A stretch of 39,168 nucleotides of DNA from an uncultured Clostridia bacterium (GTDB lineage: Bacteria > Bacillota > Clostridia > TANB77 > CAG-508), in contig CANQQQ010000015.1 in the NCBI GenBank assembly GCA_947626025.1, forward strand, positions 1-39,168, read 5' to 3'. Position 1 is the first letter of the stretch. Each line of letters opens with the position of its first letter. Both the position numbers and the translations under genes were made by a program. The notes under the pieces were generated by a model. The model was not told the DNA's origin, did not search any database, and saw only the letters and a program-made list of their open reading frames with translations. Shown one piece after another: positions 1 through 13,000 of the stretch.

Positions 1-130
1 GAATCACTTGTAACAATATAAGGCATTCAAAGTATATATTTTTCAAAAAAGTGTGACATATGATTGACTAACCTACATATTCTCTTTAAATACTTTTGTA
101 ATAAATATAGTAATTAATTAATATTTATGA

Positions 131-136
131 TATAAT
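131..136 (+). promoter_or_regulatory. Candidate -10 box (TATAAT) for the DUF4258/zinc-finger operon
   Basis: gaTATAATattc 25 nt upstream of the ATG at 161; no convincing -35 at 17 nt spacing. Confidence 0.35.
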
Positions 137-160
137 ATTCTAAGAATAAAAGAGGTGCTT

Positions 161-484
161 ATGGAAAGAATAAATATAGATATGATAAGACGAATGGTAA
201 AACATGAAAAAATTAGATGGACTAATCATGTTATAGTTAGATTGTTTCAAAGGAACATAACACAGGAAGATATAAAAAATGCACTTTTAAATGGAGAAAT
301 AATTGAAGAGTATGAAAATGATTATCCATTTCCAAGTTGTTTAGTTTATGGAATTAATTTAAAAGATGAAATTTTACATATAGTATGTGGATCAGATGGA
401 GAAGAACTATGGATTATCACAGCATATTATCCAGATAACATAAAATGGAAAGACGATAAGAAAACAAGGAAGGAGACGATATAA
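161..484 (+). CDS. DUF4258-family protein, probable toxin of a toxin-antitoxin pair
   Basis: ORF 155..484 (GTG at 155); ATG at 161 preferred because AGAGGTG lies just upstream. The sequence IRWTNHVIVRLFQRNITQEDIKNALLNGEIIEEYENDYPFPSCLVYG...LHIVCG...IITAYYPD..KW matches the DUF4258 pattern. The stop is 1 nt before the downstream zinc-finger gene. Confidence 0.82.
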   Translation: MERINIDMIRRMVKHEKIRWTNHVIVRLFQRNITQEDIKNALLNGEIIEEYENDYPFPSCLVYGINLKDEILHIVCGSDGEELWIITAYYPDNIKWKDDKKTRKETI

Positions 485-485
485 T

Positions 486-716
486 ATGAAATGTTTTATG
501 TGTAAAGGAGATTTAGAAAATAAAAATACTACTTTTATGGCAGAATTAGATAATTGTATTATTATTATAAAAAACGTACCATCTCAAGTATGTAGACAAT
601 GTGGAGAAGTTTCTTATAGTAATGAAGTAGCAAAACAATTAGAAAAATTAGTGAATTCAGTAAGGAATACAATTACAGAAATTACAGTAATTAATTATAC
701 AGAAAAAGTTGCATAG
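486..716 (+). CDS. YgiT-type zinc finger protein (MqsA N-terminal-like), probable antitoxin
   Basis: 76 aa with two CxxC motifs (CFMCKGDL ... CRQCGEVSYS), typical of the YgiT/MqsA N-terminal zinc-finger domain. No C-terminal HTH. Directly follows the DUF4258 gene. Confidence 0.85.
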   Translation: MKCFMCKGDLENKNTTFMAELDNCIIIIKNVPSQVCRQCGEVSYSNEVAKQLEKLVNSVRNTITEITVINYTEKVA

Positions 717-725
717 AAAAAAATC

Positions 726-908
726 GAATAAATACCTAAAATATAATGTGAAAATTCAGAATTTCCGTAAGGAAATTCTGAATTTTTTAATATATATGTA
801 ACAAAAAAGATAAGAAAATTTAACATAAAAATACGGAATAGGCAAATAAACCTTCCGCAAAGCCATAGAAGATGTTAGAAAATTGTAGAAATTTCTTATA
901 TTGAAATA
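726..908 (+). repeat. Direct repeat D1: conserved leader-like intergenic element upstream of the giant gene
   Basis: Aligns without gaps over 183 nt with 38795..38977 (constant offset 38069). Identical blocks include gaataaatacctaaaatataatgtgaaaa, gtaacaaaaaagataagaaaatttaacataaaaatacgg and accttccgcaaagccatag. Confidence 0.9.
752..788 (+). terminator. Perfect 15-bp hairpin with GTAA tetraloop followed by a T run; terminator-like and part of repeat D1
   Basis: AAATTCAGAATTTCC-GTAA-GGAAATTCTGAATTT followed by TTT. Lies 36 nt after the antitoxin stop. Confidence 0.7.
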
Positions 909-1004
909 AAAAAATAAATATTTTAATATATTTGTAGGGAAGCGTATGGAAAATTCGCAATACGAGAATTCCTAAGTAGTAATTGCCTTTAAGAAGGATG
1001 AAGC

Positions 1005-1010
1005 AAGGAG
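1005..1010 (+). promoter_or_regulatory. Ribosome binding site AAGGAG for ATG at 1019
   Basis: gcAAGGAGaagaacatATG; 8-nt spacing. Opens a 39-codon frame (1019..1138) encoding MKIKEKLKNIFKNQRKVLLTG... Confidence 0.7.
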
Positions 1011-1085
1011 AAGAACATATGAAAATCAAGGAGAAGCTTAAGAACATTTTTAAAAATCAAAGGAAGGTCTTATTGACAGGGAGCA

Positions 1086-4000
1086 GTGTACGGAGTTGCT
1101 ATAATAACAATGGTATTAGTACTTACAAGCATAACTAATTCATCAGTAACATTAGAAAAAGTACAAAACCCACAAAAAGAACTAGAAAGTGAATATCAAA
1201 CAGAAAATGAAAAGTTGGGGACGATTAATAATCGTGCTTTAAATAATATTGCTGAAAATCCTGCAATTACAGAAAATAGTGTTCAAATAGCTTCTGGAAA
1301 CACATTTGGAGTTGCCCTTAAAAAAGATGGAACAGTATGGACATGGGGCAATAATAACTATGGGCAATTAGGAAATGGTAATATGGAAAATGTAAACACT
1401 TATGAGCCAGCAAGGGTAATAGGTGTAGATATAGATGGAGACGGACAAGGAGATGGATTACTAGAAAATATAAAACAAATTTCAGTAGGAACCAGTACAG
1501 CATATGCCTTAACTAACGATGGAAAAGTTGTAGGTTGGGGATTAAATAACAATGGACAAATAGGAAACAATGCACTTGTAAATACGGGAATACCAGCATA
1601 TGTAAAAAAAGAAGTAGAAGTTCAGGATGAAGAAGGAAACAATGTAAAAGAATATAGAGATCTAGAGGGAATAGTATCAATAGCAGGAGGAGCAAACCAT
1701 GCATTAGCAATAGCAAATGATGGAACAGTATGGGCATGGGGACTAAATAATTATGGTCAATTAGGAATAAATGTTTCACATACTACTGCGAGCAATGTAA
1801 ATGGAAGAAGAATATATGCAGTAAAAGTTCAAAAACAAATTACAGTCACAGAAAATGTAGAAGGAGAAGATGGATCACAAACAGAAGTAACAACAACAGA
1901 ATTAGTAGATTTAAATGATATAAAACAAGTAACTGCAGGAATTGATTTTTCAGTAGCATTAACAAATAATGGAGAAGTATATGTATGGGGACTTGGAACT
2001 TCAGGACAGATAGGAAATAATGCATCATTAAGTGTAAATCTTCCAACAAAACCAACTAATCTAGATGAGGTAAAAATAACTCAGGTAGACGCTGGAGGAT
2101 ATCATACTCTTGCAGTAGATGAGAATGGACAAGTATGGGCATGGGGAATAAACCGTTATGGAAACTTAGGAATAAATACATCAAATACTAGTTCATCAAA
2201 TTCAGCATATAAAAGACAATATCCAGTAAAAGTACTAAAAGCAGCAGGTACGGAACTTACAGATATAGCAAGAGTTTCAGCAATACTTGATACAAGTTAT
2301 GCAATAACAAACAGTGGAGAAGTATATGGATGGGGACTAAATACATCAGGACAAATAGGAGACTACACAGTAGCTAATAAATTAATAGCAACACCTGTAA
2401 AAACAGATGCAATAACAACTATTAAGGGAATAAGACAATTAGCAGATGGTCAAAATACAAATACAAATTATATGATCAATGAAGATGGGTATGTTTATGG
2501 AAATGGAGTTTCAACTTCATATCAACTAATGTCTAATCGTACAGATGAAACATTTTTTGCTGTAAAATTTGATGAATCATATTTGAAGATAAAAAATAAT
2601 CAAGAATATTTAGAAACTGGAAAAACTTTAGACTTAGAAGTAGAATATTATAATGGATTTAATGTTGATAATAATAAATTAGAAATAGGAAAATTAAAAT
2701 TTAGATCATCTAATGAAGATATAGCAGAAGTAGATACTTCTGGAAAAGTAACTGCAAACAAAAGAGGAATAGTAACAATAATTGTAGAAGATGAAACAAC
2801 TGGATACACAGCAGAAGCAATTATAAATGTAGTATCTAAAGGTGCCACAGCTATTCCAATGGTAGTATCAGGAACAACATTTACTGCTTACCTAAAAGAA
2901 GATGGAACAGTCTGGACATCTGGTGGAGTAACAAATGGTGAGGTAGGAAATGGATCTAGTGTTATATTAAATACACCAGCACAAGTAAGAGTAAATACTA
3001 ATGAATATTTAACAGATATTAGAAAAATAGCAGTTGGTACCCAACATGCAATTGCACTTAAGAAAGATGGAACAGTATGGGCATGGGGATTAAATGGTGA
3101 TGGACAGCTTGGTATTAACTCAACGACTCTTTCTAAATATGCAGTTCAAGTAAAAGATCCAACAGGCGAAGATTATTTAAAAGATATAATTGATATAGAT
3201 GCAGGAGAAGATAGTTCATCTGCACTTGCAAAAGATGGAAAAGTATATGCTTGGGGTGATGCAACAAGCAATAATGGTCTAGGTGTAAACACTACAACAG
3301 ATCAAAAATTGCCTGTTTTAGTACATGGATCATGTAATGGAATTCAAGTTCAATCTGGACTTAATAATATTATTATATTGAAAGGTGATGGAACTGTCTG
3401 GGGAGCAGGTCAAAATAATGTTGGTCAGCTTGCAGATAACGGAACAGTAACACCTAGAACAGAGATTGTGCCTGCAATAAATAACAGTCAAGACGGAATA
3501 CTTACTGGTGTAATGAGAATTGCATCAGGAGATCATCATACAGTCGCATTAAAAGAAGACAAAACAGCATGGGTATGGGGATATAATAGTACATACCAAT
3601 TAGGAACTAACACAACTACGAACTATTCGCACCCTATAAATTTACCAGGAGTATCAAATCAGGGCGAAATGGCAGATATCTATGATATTGCGACAGGACC
3701 AGGGGCAACGTATGTAATGACAAAAGGTGGAAATATTTATGCTGTTGGTTTAAATACAACAGGTCAATTATCATTTGATAATACAACAACTCAAAAAACG
3801 TTTATAGTAGCAAAAAATGAAAATGGAGACCCTCTTACAGGAGTAGCAACAATAAGTAAATCAGTAGGTACAACATTTGGATTTGCAATGGAAGATGGTA
3901 CAGTAGGAATCACTGGGCTTGGAACTTCAGGACAACATGGAAATGGTACTTTAGCAAGTAGTAATAAGATTACAAAAATAAATAGTGCAAACATATATGC

Positions 4001-7000
4001 TGGTGACCAATATGAAATAGAAGTAAATGGAACAGCAGAACTAAAGATAGAAGTAAAGCAAGGATTTAATTTAAATATTGATAGTAAAATTGAAACAAGT
4101 TCCGATGATTTCGAATACACAAGTTTAGATGAAGATATAGTACAAATATTAGAAGGTGGAATAATAAAAGGAATATCAGAAGGAACTGCAGGCGTAAAAA
4201 TAAAACATAAATCAACACAATTAGAAACAACAGCACAAGTAGTAGTAGGTAGTATAAAAACTGAAAATATCTCTAAGATTGTAGCAGGAGATGCACATAC
4301 TGTACTATTAAAAGAAGATGGAACAGTATGGGCATGGGGAGATAATACTTATGGACAATTAGGAAATGGAACAATTGGAGGAAAAGAGACTGAAAAACCA
4401 GAACGAGTATTAGGAATAAATGGAGAAGGATACCTAGAAGAAGTAGTAGATATAGCAGCAGGACAATATTTCACAATAGCATTATTAAAAAATGGTAGAG
4501 TAGTATCATGGGGATATAATAACTATGGACAATTAGGAAATACCAATGATATGTCTCCAAATCCTATCAATGTAATAGATTATAATGGAAACATACTAAC
4601 AGGAGTTGTAGATATAGGAGCAGCAAGAGATCATTCAGCAGTAGTAAAAGCAGATGGAACAGTATGGACATGGGGAAGAAATGACTATTCACAATTAGGA
4701 GACAATACAACAACAAATTCAAGCTTTGCAATACAAGTTTTAGCAGATGCACAAGGAAATTATTTAACAGAAGTCAAAGAAGTAAGCGTAGGTGGAGCTT
4801 ATGTAGCAGCTCTTAAAAAAGATGGAACAGTATGGTCTTGGGGACTTGGAACAAGTGCTCAAATGGGAGATGGTTCGAAAACAACTAGAAAGTTACCAGT
4901 ACAAGCAACAGGCGTTTCTGATGTAAAGAAAATAGTAACAGGTCATTACCATACTTTAGTATTAAAAAACGATGGAACAGTATGGGCATGGGGACTAAAT
5001 AGATATGGACAACTAGGATATGGTTCAAGTAGTGCAACTACAACTAACACTCATTATGCAAAAACAACGCAAACACAAGTAATAAACTTAGAAAATGTAA
5101 AAGATATTGGAGCAAACTTTGAGACAAGCTATGCCATAAATTCTGATGGAACAGTATATGCATGGGGATTAAATGGAACATATCAAGTAGGAGACAATAC
5201 TACTTCAAACAGAGCAACACCAACTCCAATAATTAGAAGATATACTTCACCATTGGAAAAAGATATAATAAAATTAATGGACAACTCTGCAAATGGCTAT
5301 ACAAATTATATGATAAAAAAAGATGGAAGCATTTTAGGAAATGGTAGAGCAAATAGTGGACAGCTATTAGATGGAGCACCATATACAACAAAAGCATATG
5401 CAGAAGATGTATTACCAAGTTATTTAGAAATAACAGAGAAAAATGTATATATTAAATTAGATGCAACTAAAAAGTTAGAAACAAGAGTAGTAGAAAATTT
5501 AAATGCATTTGGTAAAGCACCTGAAAATGGAAAATTAAATTGGAAGAGCACAAATGAGACAGTGGCGACAGTAACACAAGATGGTACTATAACAGCAAAA
5601 GGTTTAGGATCTGCAACAATTATAGTAGAAGAAGAAACTTATGGATATAGAGCACAAGCTACAATATATGTAACAGATAATAATGAAAGTGCAATTACAG
5701 CACCAATGGTAGTACAGGGAACAAGTTTCACAGTAATATTAAAAGCAGATGGAACAGTATGGGCATCAGGATTAAATGCATCAGGGCAATTAGGAGATGG
5801 AACAACTACATTTAGAGCAGATTTAAAACAAGTACAGACTGGAGAAAATGAATATTTAAAAGATATAGTAAGAATTTCAGCAGGAACATCACATGTACTT
5901 GCTCTAACAAGAGAAGGAGAAGTATATGCGTGGGGACTAAATACATCAGGACAATTAGGAAATAACACAAATACCTCACCTGCAAAATATGCACAAAAAG
6001 TATTAGATAGCACAGGAGAGAATAATTTAACTAATATTATAGACGTAGTCGCAGGAGCAACACATAGTATTGCTCTTGATAGAGATGGAAATGTGTATGC
6101 ATGGGGAGCAGGAGCAAATTATAAATTAGGAAATAACGCAACTTCAAATCAATATCTTCCTGTAAAAATTAAAGACGCATACAATATAGTAAAAATAAGT
6201 GCAGGAACAGAATTTACAGTACTATTAAGAGGAGATGGAGTAGCTCTTGGTACAGGATTAAACACAAATGGATGGTTAGCATCCCAAAGTACAACAACAG
6301 CAAATACCCCATTAGAAATGGGAAGCACAACACAAAAGGAAATCTATAAAAATATTTATGATATAGCAACAGGTGGAAATCATACAATATTACTAAAAGA
6401 AAATGGAAAGGCATATGCAATAGGGCTAGGAACATCTGGTCAATTAGCACAAAATGCATCTACAACTATAACTACTATACCAGAAGCACTTAAAATCTTA
6501 AATGAAGAGGAAGTAGCAGAAGATCTAGAAAATATTGTAAGTATATCAGCAGGAAATGCAACTACATTTGCGATAACAGAAGATGGAAAAGCATATAGTT
6601 CAGGACTAAATACATCAGGACAATTAGCTCAGGGAACTAATGCTAATGTTAATATAATGAAAGAGGTATTAGATGAGGGAGGAGTAAATCCATTAAAAGA
6701 TGTAGTAATATCATCTAAAGGAGTTAGCAACACAATAAATAGTGCATTTATCTTAAAGGATGGAACTGTTTGGACAGCAGGAACAGGATCAAATGGACAA
6801 TTAGGAAATGGAGAATACTTAAATCATTATAATGTAGTAAAAGTAGGAAAAGACGAATTAAAAGCTACAGAAGATAAAATATATATCCAATTAGGAGAGA
6901 AAAAACAATCAGAGGTTAAGTTTAATGCAGGATTTAACGCATATGCAATTAATGCAGAAGTTGGAGATTTAACATATGAAAGCTTAAATCCAGATGTAGT

Positions 7001-10000
7001 CACTGTGGAAAATTCAGGATTAATCACAACAAAAAGAGTAGGAACAACAAAAGTAAAAATAAAAGACACAACACATAATATAGAAGAATACATATATATA
7101 CAAGTATTACAAAAATATTCAGGTGCAGTACCTCAAGTTTTATCAGGAGGACTTTATACAACAGCACTAAAAGCAGATGGAACTGTCTGGATCTGGGGTA
7201 CAAATGATGGTGGACCAAGTGGAGATGGAACAGGAACAGTATCAAAAGTAATAAAACAACCAGTCCAAGTAGTAGCACCTGTTGGTAGTGAAGATGAATA
7301 TTTAGTAGGTGTTAAACAAATAGCACCAGGATATAATCATACAGTAGCATTACTACAAAATGGAAATGTAGTAGGATGGGGAGGTAATGACACAGGAGAA
7401 TGTGGAAATAACGCAACAGGAAATAATACAATTCCAGATTATGTAGTAGATGCTAGTGGAGAAAGAATAAAAGATATTGTAAAAATAGTTTCATCAGGAG
7501 ATAATTCATTAGCATTAACAAAAGATGGAGAAGTCTATGCTTGGGGTGAAGCTTACTATGGTCAATTAGGAAATGGAGTAACATCAACAAGTGGAAGTAG
7601 TTCATATTCTAAAGTAGCTATAAAAGTAAAAGACGAAACAGGAATTGGAACATTAAAAGATATTGTAGATATTACAACTACATATTATTCAAGTTACGCT
7701 TTAACTTCAGATGGACAAGTTTGGGCTTGGGGTAGAAATAATTATGGTCAATTAGGTGTAGGAGATACTAAAGACTGTAATATTCCAAAAAAAGTAACAG
7801 GTATAAGTGATGTTGCTAAGATAGAAGGATCTGCATATACTCTAACAGCATTAAAAGAAAATGGAGAAGTTTGGGCTTGGGGTTATAATGGAACATATCA
7901 AATGGCAAATGGAGGTACAGCACTTCAAAATGTTCCATTGCAGTTACACTATGATGAAGAAAAACTTATATCTGATGCAATAGATATAGGAACATCATCA
8001 TACTGTACATATATTCTAAACGACAAACAACAAGTATATGCATTAGGACTAAATACTTATGGACAACTAGGAAATGGAAGTACAGTAACAGCTACGTATC
8101 CAACATTAATGTTAGGTGCTTATGGCGAAGAAATAACAAAGAAAGTTGTAGATATATCTACTGCAGGAAAAGTAGTTACTAACAATATTGGTGGAGCAGT
8201 AGTATACTTAACAATGGAAGACGGAACTGTCCTTGGAGCAGGTTATAATAATAGTGCACAATTAACAGGAAGTATTACAGATAAGAATACAAATTATTTA
8301 AAAGAAATCAACACAAGTTATTTAGAAATTGAAGGAAGAAACATTACAATAAATGCAAATTCAACTAAAGAATTAACTGTAAAAATGAAAGAAAACTTTA
8401 ACTTATTCTCAGAAGCACCAGACTATGGAAACTTAAAATGGGAAAGTTCAGATGAAGATATAGTTTCAGTAAGTCAAGATGGAGAAATAACAGCACATAA
8501 AGTAGGAACAGCAACAATTACAGTAAAAGAAGATAAATATGGTTATATAGCACAAGCAATAATAAATGTAACAAGAGCAGGAGCTGAGTATATAGCACAA
8601 CCTATGGTAGTTCAAGGCGTAAGTAATACTGCAATACTTAAAGCAGATGGAACAGTATGGACAACAGGATTAAACACAAACGGAAAACTAGGAGATGGAA
8701 CAACAGCTTATACAGGAGATCCTACACAGGTAAAAATAAGTGAAACTCAATACTTAGAAGGAATAATAAAAATAGCAGCAGGAGAAAACTTCATGCTAGC
8801 ACTTTCAAAAAAAGGAGAAGTGTATGCATGGGGTCTAGGAACTAGTGGACAATTAGGACAAGGAGATACAGCAAATCATTCTTATGCAGTAAAAGTAAAA
8901 GACTCAACAGGAAATGGATTCTTAAGCAACATCGTAGACATTTCTGCAGGACAAGCACATGCAATATCAGTAGATAAAGACGGAAATGTTTGGTCATGGG
9001 GATTAAACGGCAGTTATCAATTAGGACTTAATGGAAATACAACAATTCAAAAATTACCAGTAAAAATGGAAGAAACATATAATGTTATAAGTGTTTCTGG
9101 ATATTATAGTGGAAGCCTAATGCTTACAGGAGAAGGAAAAGTATTAGCCGTTGGTTTAGGTACAAATGCTCAAATGGGAGATAACAATTTAACCACATAT
9201 CAAGTGCCAAGATATGTAATAGATAAAGACTTAACCGGAAGATTAGAAAACATAGCTCAAATTACCACAGCAGGATATACAGGAATAGCATTAACAAAAG
9301 ATGGAAGCATTTTAGGATGGGGACTAAATTCTTCAGGACAACTTGCACAAAACCATTTAACACCTAATGCTGACACCAAAATACCTGTAGCATTAAAAGA
9401 ACTTCAAGAAGATGAACAAACATTAAAAGAAATAAAAGATATTAAAGCAATAGGTGCAGGAATTAACAGTATATATGCAGTAGCAAAAGACGGAACAGTA
9501 TATGTAACAGGTATAAATGCACAAGGACAATTAGCATTAGGCAATATAATTACTCCAGTACAAACAATGAAAAAAGCTTTAAATGAAGATGGAGAAGGTC
9601 AATTAGAATCTATAGACTTTGTAACAAAAGGAAGTAGTAATACTCTAAATGGTGCTTTTATATTAGAAGATGGTAGAGTATTAACAGTAGGTACAGGATT
9701 AAATGGACAACTAGGAAACGGAGAATTTACAAATACATATCTACCAGTAATTTTAGGAAACTATTCTATAAAAGCTGGAAATAGAAATATAAAAATGCAA
9801 GTCAACGGAACAAGTCAAATAGATATTGAAATGGTACAAGGATTCAATGTATATAATGAAAAACAAGAAATAAGCACAGACCTATTATATGAGGCTTTAA
9901 ATGATGATATTATAGAAGTTTCAAATACAGGCTTAATAAAAGCCAAAAGAATAGGTACTACGAAAGTAAGAATAACAGATAAAGTAAATGATTTAGTAAC

Positions 10001-13000
10001 ATATGTACAAGTAACAGTAGCAGACAGTATGGGAAAAACAATTGCGAAAGTAGCATCAGGACTAACATTTTCAGTAGCATTAAAAGAAGATGGAACAGTA
10101 TGGACATGGGGTAATGGAGGAAACGGAAAACTTGGAACCGGAAACACAAACAACCAAACAGAACCAGTTCAAGTAGTATCTCCTGATGGAAAATCATACT
10201 TAACAGGAGTAGTAGACATAGCAGTTGGTCATGACAGTGCAGCAGCAGTACTTGAAAATGGAACAGTTGTAGAATGGGGACAAGGTGGATCTTACAACTT
10301 AGGAAATGGCTTAAATTCAGATTCTACAGTACCAGTATATGTAAAGGATAGTGCAGGAAATAATCTTTCTAATATAGTAAAAATTGTAAAAGGAAATGAT
10401 TTCAATTTAGCATTAACTGCAGATGGAGAAGTTTACAGTTGGGGATGGAATGCATATGGACAACTTGGAATTAATAATTCAAATACAACAGCAACACCAA
10501 CGAAAGTAAAAGATTCAACAGGAAATGGAATTCTAAAAGGAATAATTGACATTGCAGTAGGAATGCGTACAAGTTATGCATTAACAGAAGATGGCTCAGT
10601 TTGGGCTTGGGGTTATAATAACGAAGGACAATTAGGTAATGGTACGACAAATGGTTCAAATGCAGTTCCATTACCAAAGAAAGCAAGTATAGAAAATGTA
10701 GCAAAACTAATATCTTCAGCATATTCAGCAATGGCATTAAAAGAAGATGGAACACTTTGGAACTGGGGATGGAATGCTTATAAACAACTTGCAAATGGTG
10801 GAACATCACAAGAAACAACACCAATACAGCCTAAAATCAATGCAGACACGATAGTAACAGATGAAATAGATGTTATAGATATAGGAACATCAGGAGGAAC
10901 ACATTATATATTAGATAGCAAAAATAAAATATATGCAGCAGGATTAAATGATACAGGGGCAGTAGGAGATAACACAGCAACTAATCGAGAATATTATGTA
11001 GAAGTAAAGGCAAAATATGGTGATGAACTAGAAGGTAAATTTGTAGCAATAAGTAATTCAATTTCAAGAGCAGATAGTTCAACAGATTGCGCAGTTGCAT
11101 ACTTTACAAGAGAAGACGGAAGTATATTTGGTGTAGGTAAAAATACATCTTACCAATTATTTGGAAAAATGACGGCAGCTTTAAACTCAGCAAAAGAAAT
11201 GAAAACATCTTACATGGAAATAACAGACAGAGTAGCATACGTTAAATTAGGTGGAACAAAAACATTAACTACAAATGTAGTAGAAAACTTTAATATTTAT
11301 GCAAAGAAGCCAGTTACAGGAGAAGTAACATGGTCTAGTTCGAATGCAGAAATTGCAACAGTTTCTCCAAATGGAACTGTAGAAGCACTAAAAGAAGGAC
11401 AAACAACAATTACAGCAGTAGACTCAAAATATGGATACATTGCAAGTTCTACAATATATGTAATAAGAGATACAGAAAATACAATAACAATGCCACAAGT
11501 GGCACAAGGTTTAGACTTTACAGTTGTATTAAAAGCAGATGGAACAGTATGGGCAACAGGTACAAACAATGTAGGACAATGTGGAATAGGAACATCTGAT
11601 GCAACCATAGCAGAATTAACACAAGTAAAATTAGAAGATGGAACACCATTAACAAATGTAGTAAAAATATCTTCAGGACTAAGTCATACTATAGCATTAA
11701 CACAAGATGGAAAAGTATATGGTTGGGGATTAAATACATCAGGACAACTAGGAATAAATTCAAAAGTTAATTCAAAATATGCAGTTAAGATGTTAAATAA
11801 TTTGGGAACAGAAGCAGTAAATAATATTATAGATATATCAGCAGGACGCGAATTTAGTACAGTTTTAACAAAAGACGGAAACGTATATGCGACAGGATCT
11901 AATGGCTATGGACAACTAGGAAATGCAACATATACAACTTCACAAATTTTAGTAAAAATGGAAGAAGTACAAGATATAGTTCAAATAGGAGCAGGAGAGT
12001 ATTATACAGTAATGCTTAAGGGAGATGGCACAGTATGGACAGTAGGACAAAACTATTATGGAGCACTAGGAATAAATACAACAACTAGAGGAAGTAATGC
12101 AGCAGGACAAGGATTAAATGTTGCTAGACAAGCTATGAATACTGGTGCAGTAGGAGCATTAAAAAATATTAGACAAATCTCAGCAGGAGGATGGCATATT
12201 ACAGCACTTAATAAAGATAAAGAAGTATTTGCTTGGGGTTATGGAAAAGACGGACAAATAGGAATAACTGCACTTAATGAAAGTAATACAACTCCACAGA
12301 AAGTACTTGATCCAACAGAGTTAATAACTGTTGAGGAAAATGAGCAAGCACCAGAAAAAGAAGTAATAGGAAAAGTATCAAAAATAGGAACTTCAGAAAG
12401 AATAACATTCTTAGTTACAAATGATGACAAGGTTTATGCTACAGGAGAGAATTCAAAATATCAATTGTCACAAAATAATAACACAGATTTAACTACAATA
12501 GGACAATTATATAGTCAAGATGGCGAAAACTATATAGATAATATTTTAAATGTACCATCATCAAATGCAAATACAGATAATACAGCTCTTATAAAAAGAG
12601 ATGGTAGTGTTTGGGTATCAGGAACAGGAAATTATGGTCAAGTTGGAAACAGTGAATATTTAAATGTTGAAAATTATACAAGAATGGGAACACCAAATTT
12701 ACAAGTAGAAAAGAATATTGTCACATTAGCAGAAGGCAACACAGAAAAAATAAATGTAAAATATAACCCAGGATTTAATGTATATGAAGATTTAAAAGAA
12801 ACTGAAGGAAAAATTGAATATAAATCTCTAGGAGAAAATATAGCAACTGTAAGTGAGGAAGGTTTAATAACAGCTATATCACAAGGAAGAACAAGAATTA
12901 TAGTTGAAGATAAAACAAATCTTATAAGTACTTATGTAACAGTAGAAGTTACAAGAGATGGAAATGATAAAATTAAAGCAAAAATTGAAACAGGAGGAGC

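Noticed and set aside
829-890. Assigning the D1 motif as a GEMM (c-di-GMP-I) riboswitch
   Set aside because: AGGCAAA...CGCAAAGCCATAG resembles parts of the consensus, but the internal CC..GG hairpin and the second stem-loop are not visible, and D2 lacks AGGCAAA. Needs Infernal; not called.
820-1047. 75-aa - strand ORF across D1 and the giant gene leader
   Set aside because: Overlaps the leader repeat and RBS of the giant gene; hydrophobic AT-rich translation without recognisable features.
1079-1088. Programmed +1 ribosomal frameshift to explain the start of the giant gene
   Set aside because: No recognised slippery context or stimulatory structure at this point; a one-base indel in GGG is the simpler explanation.
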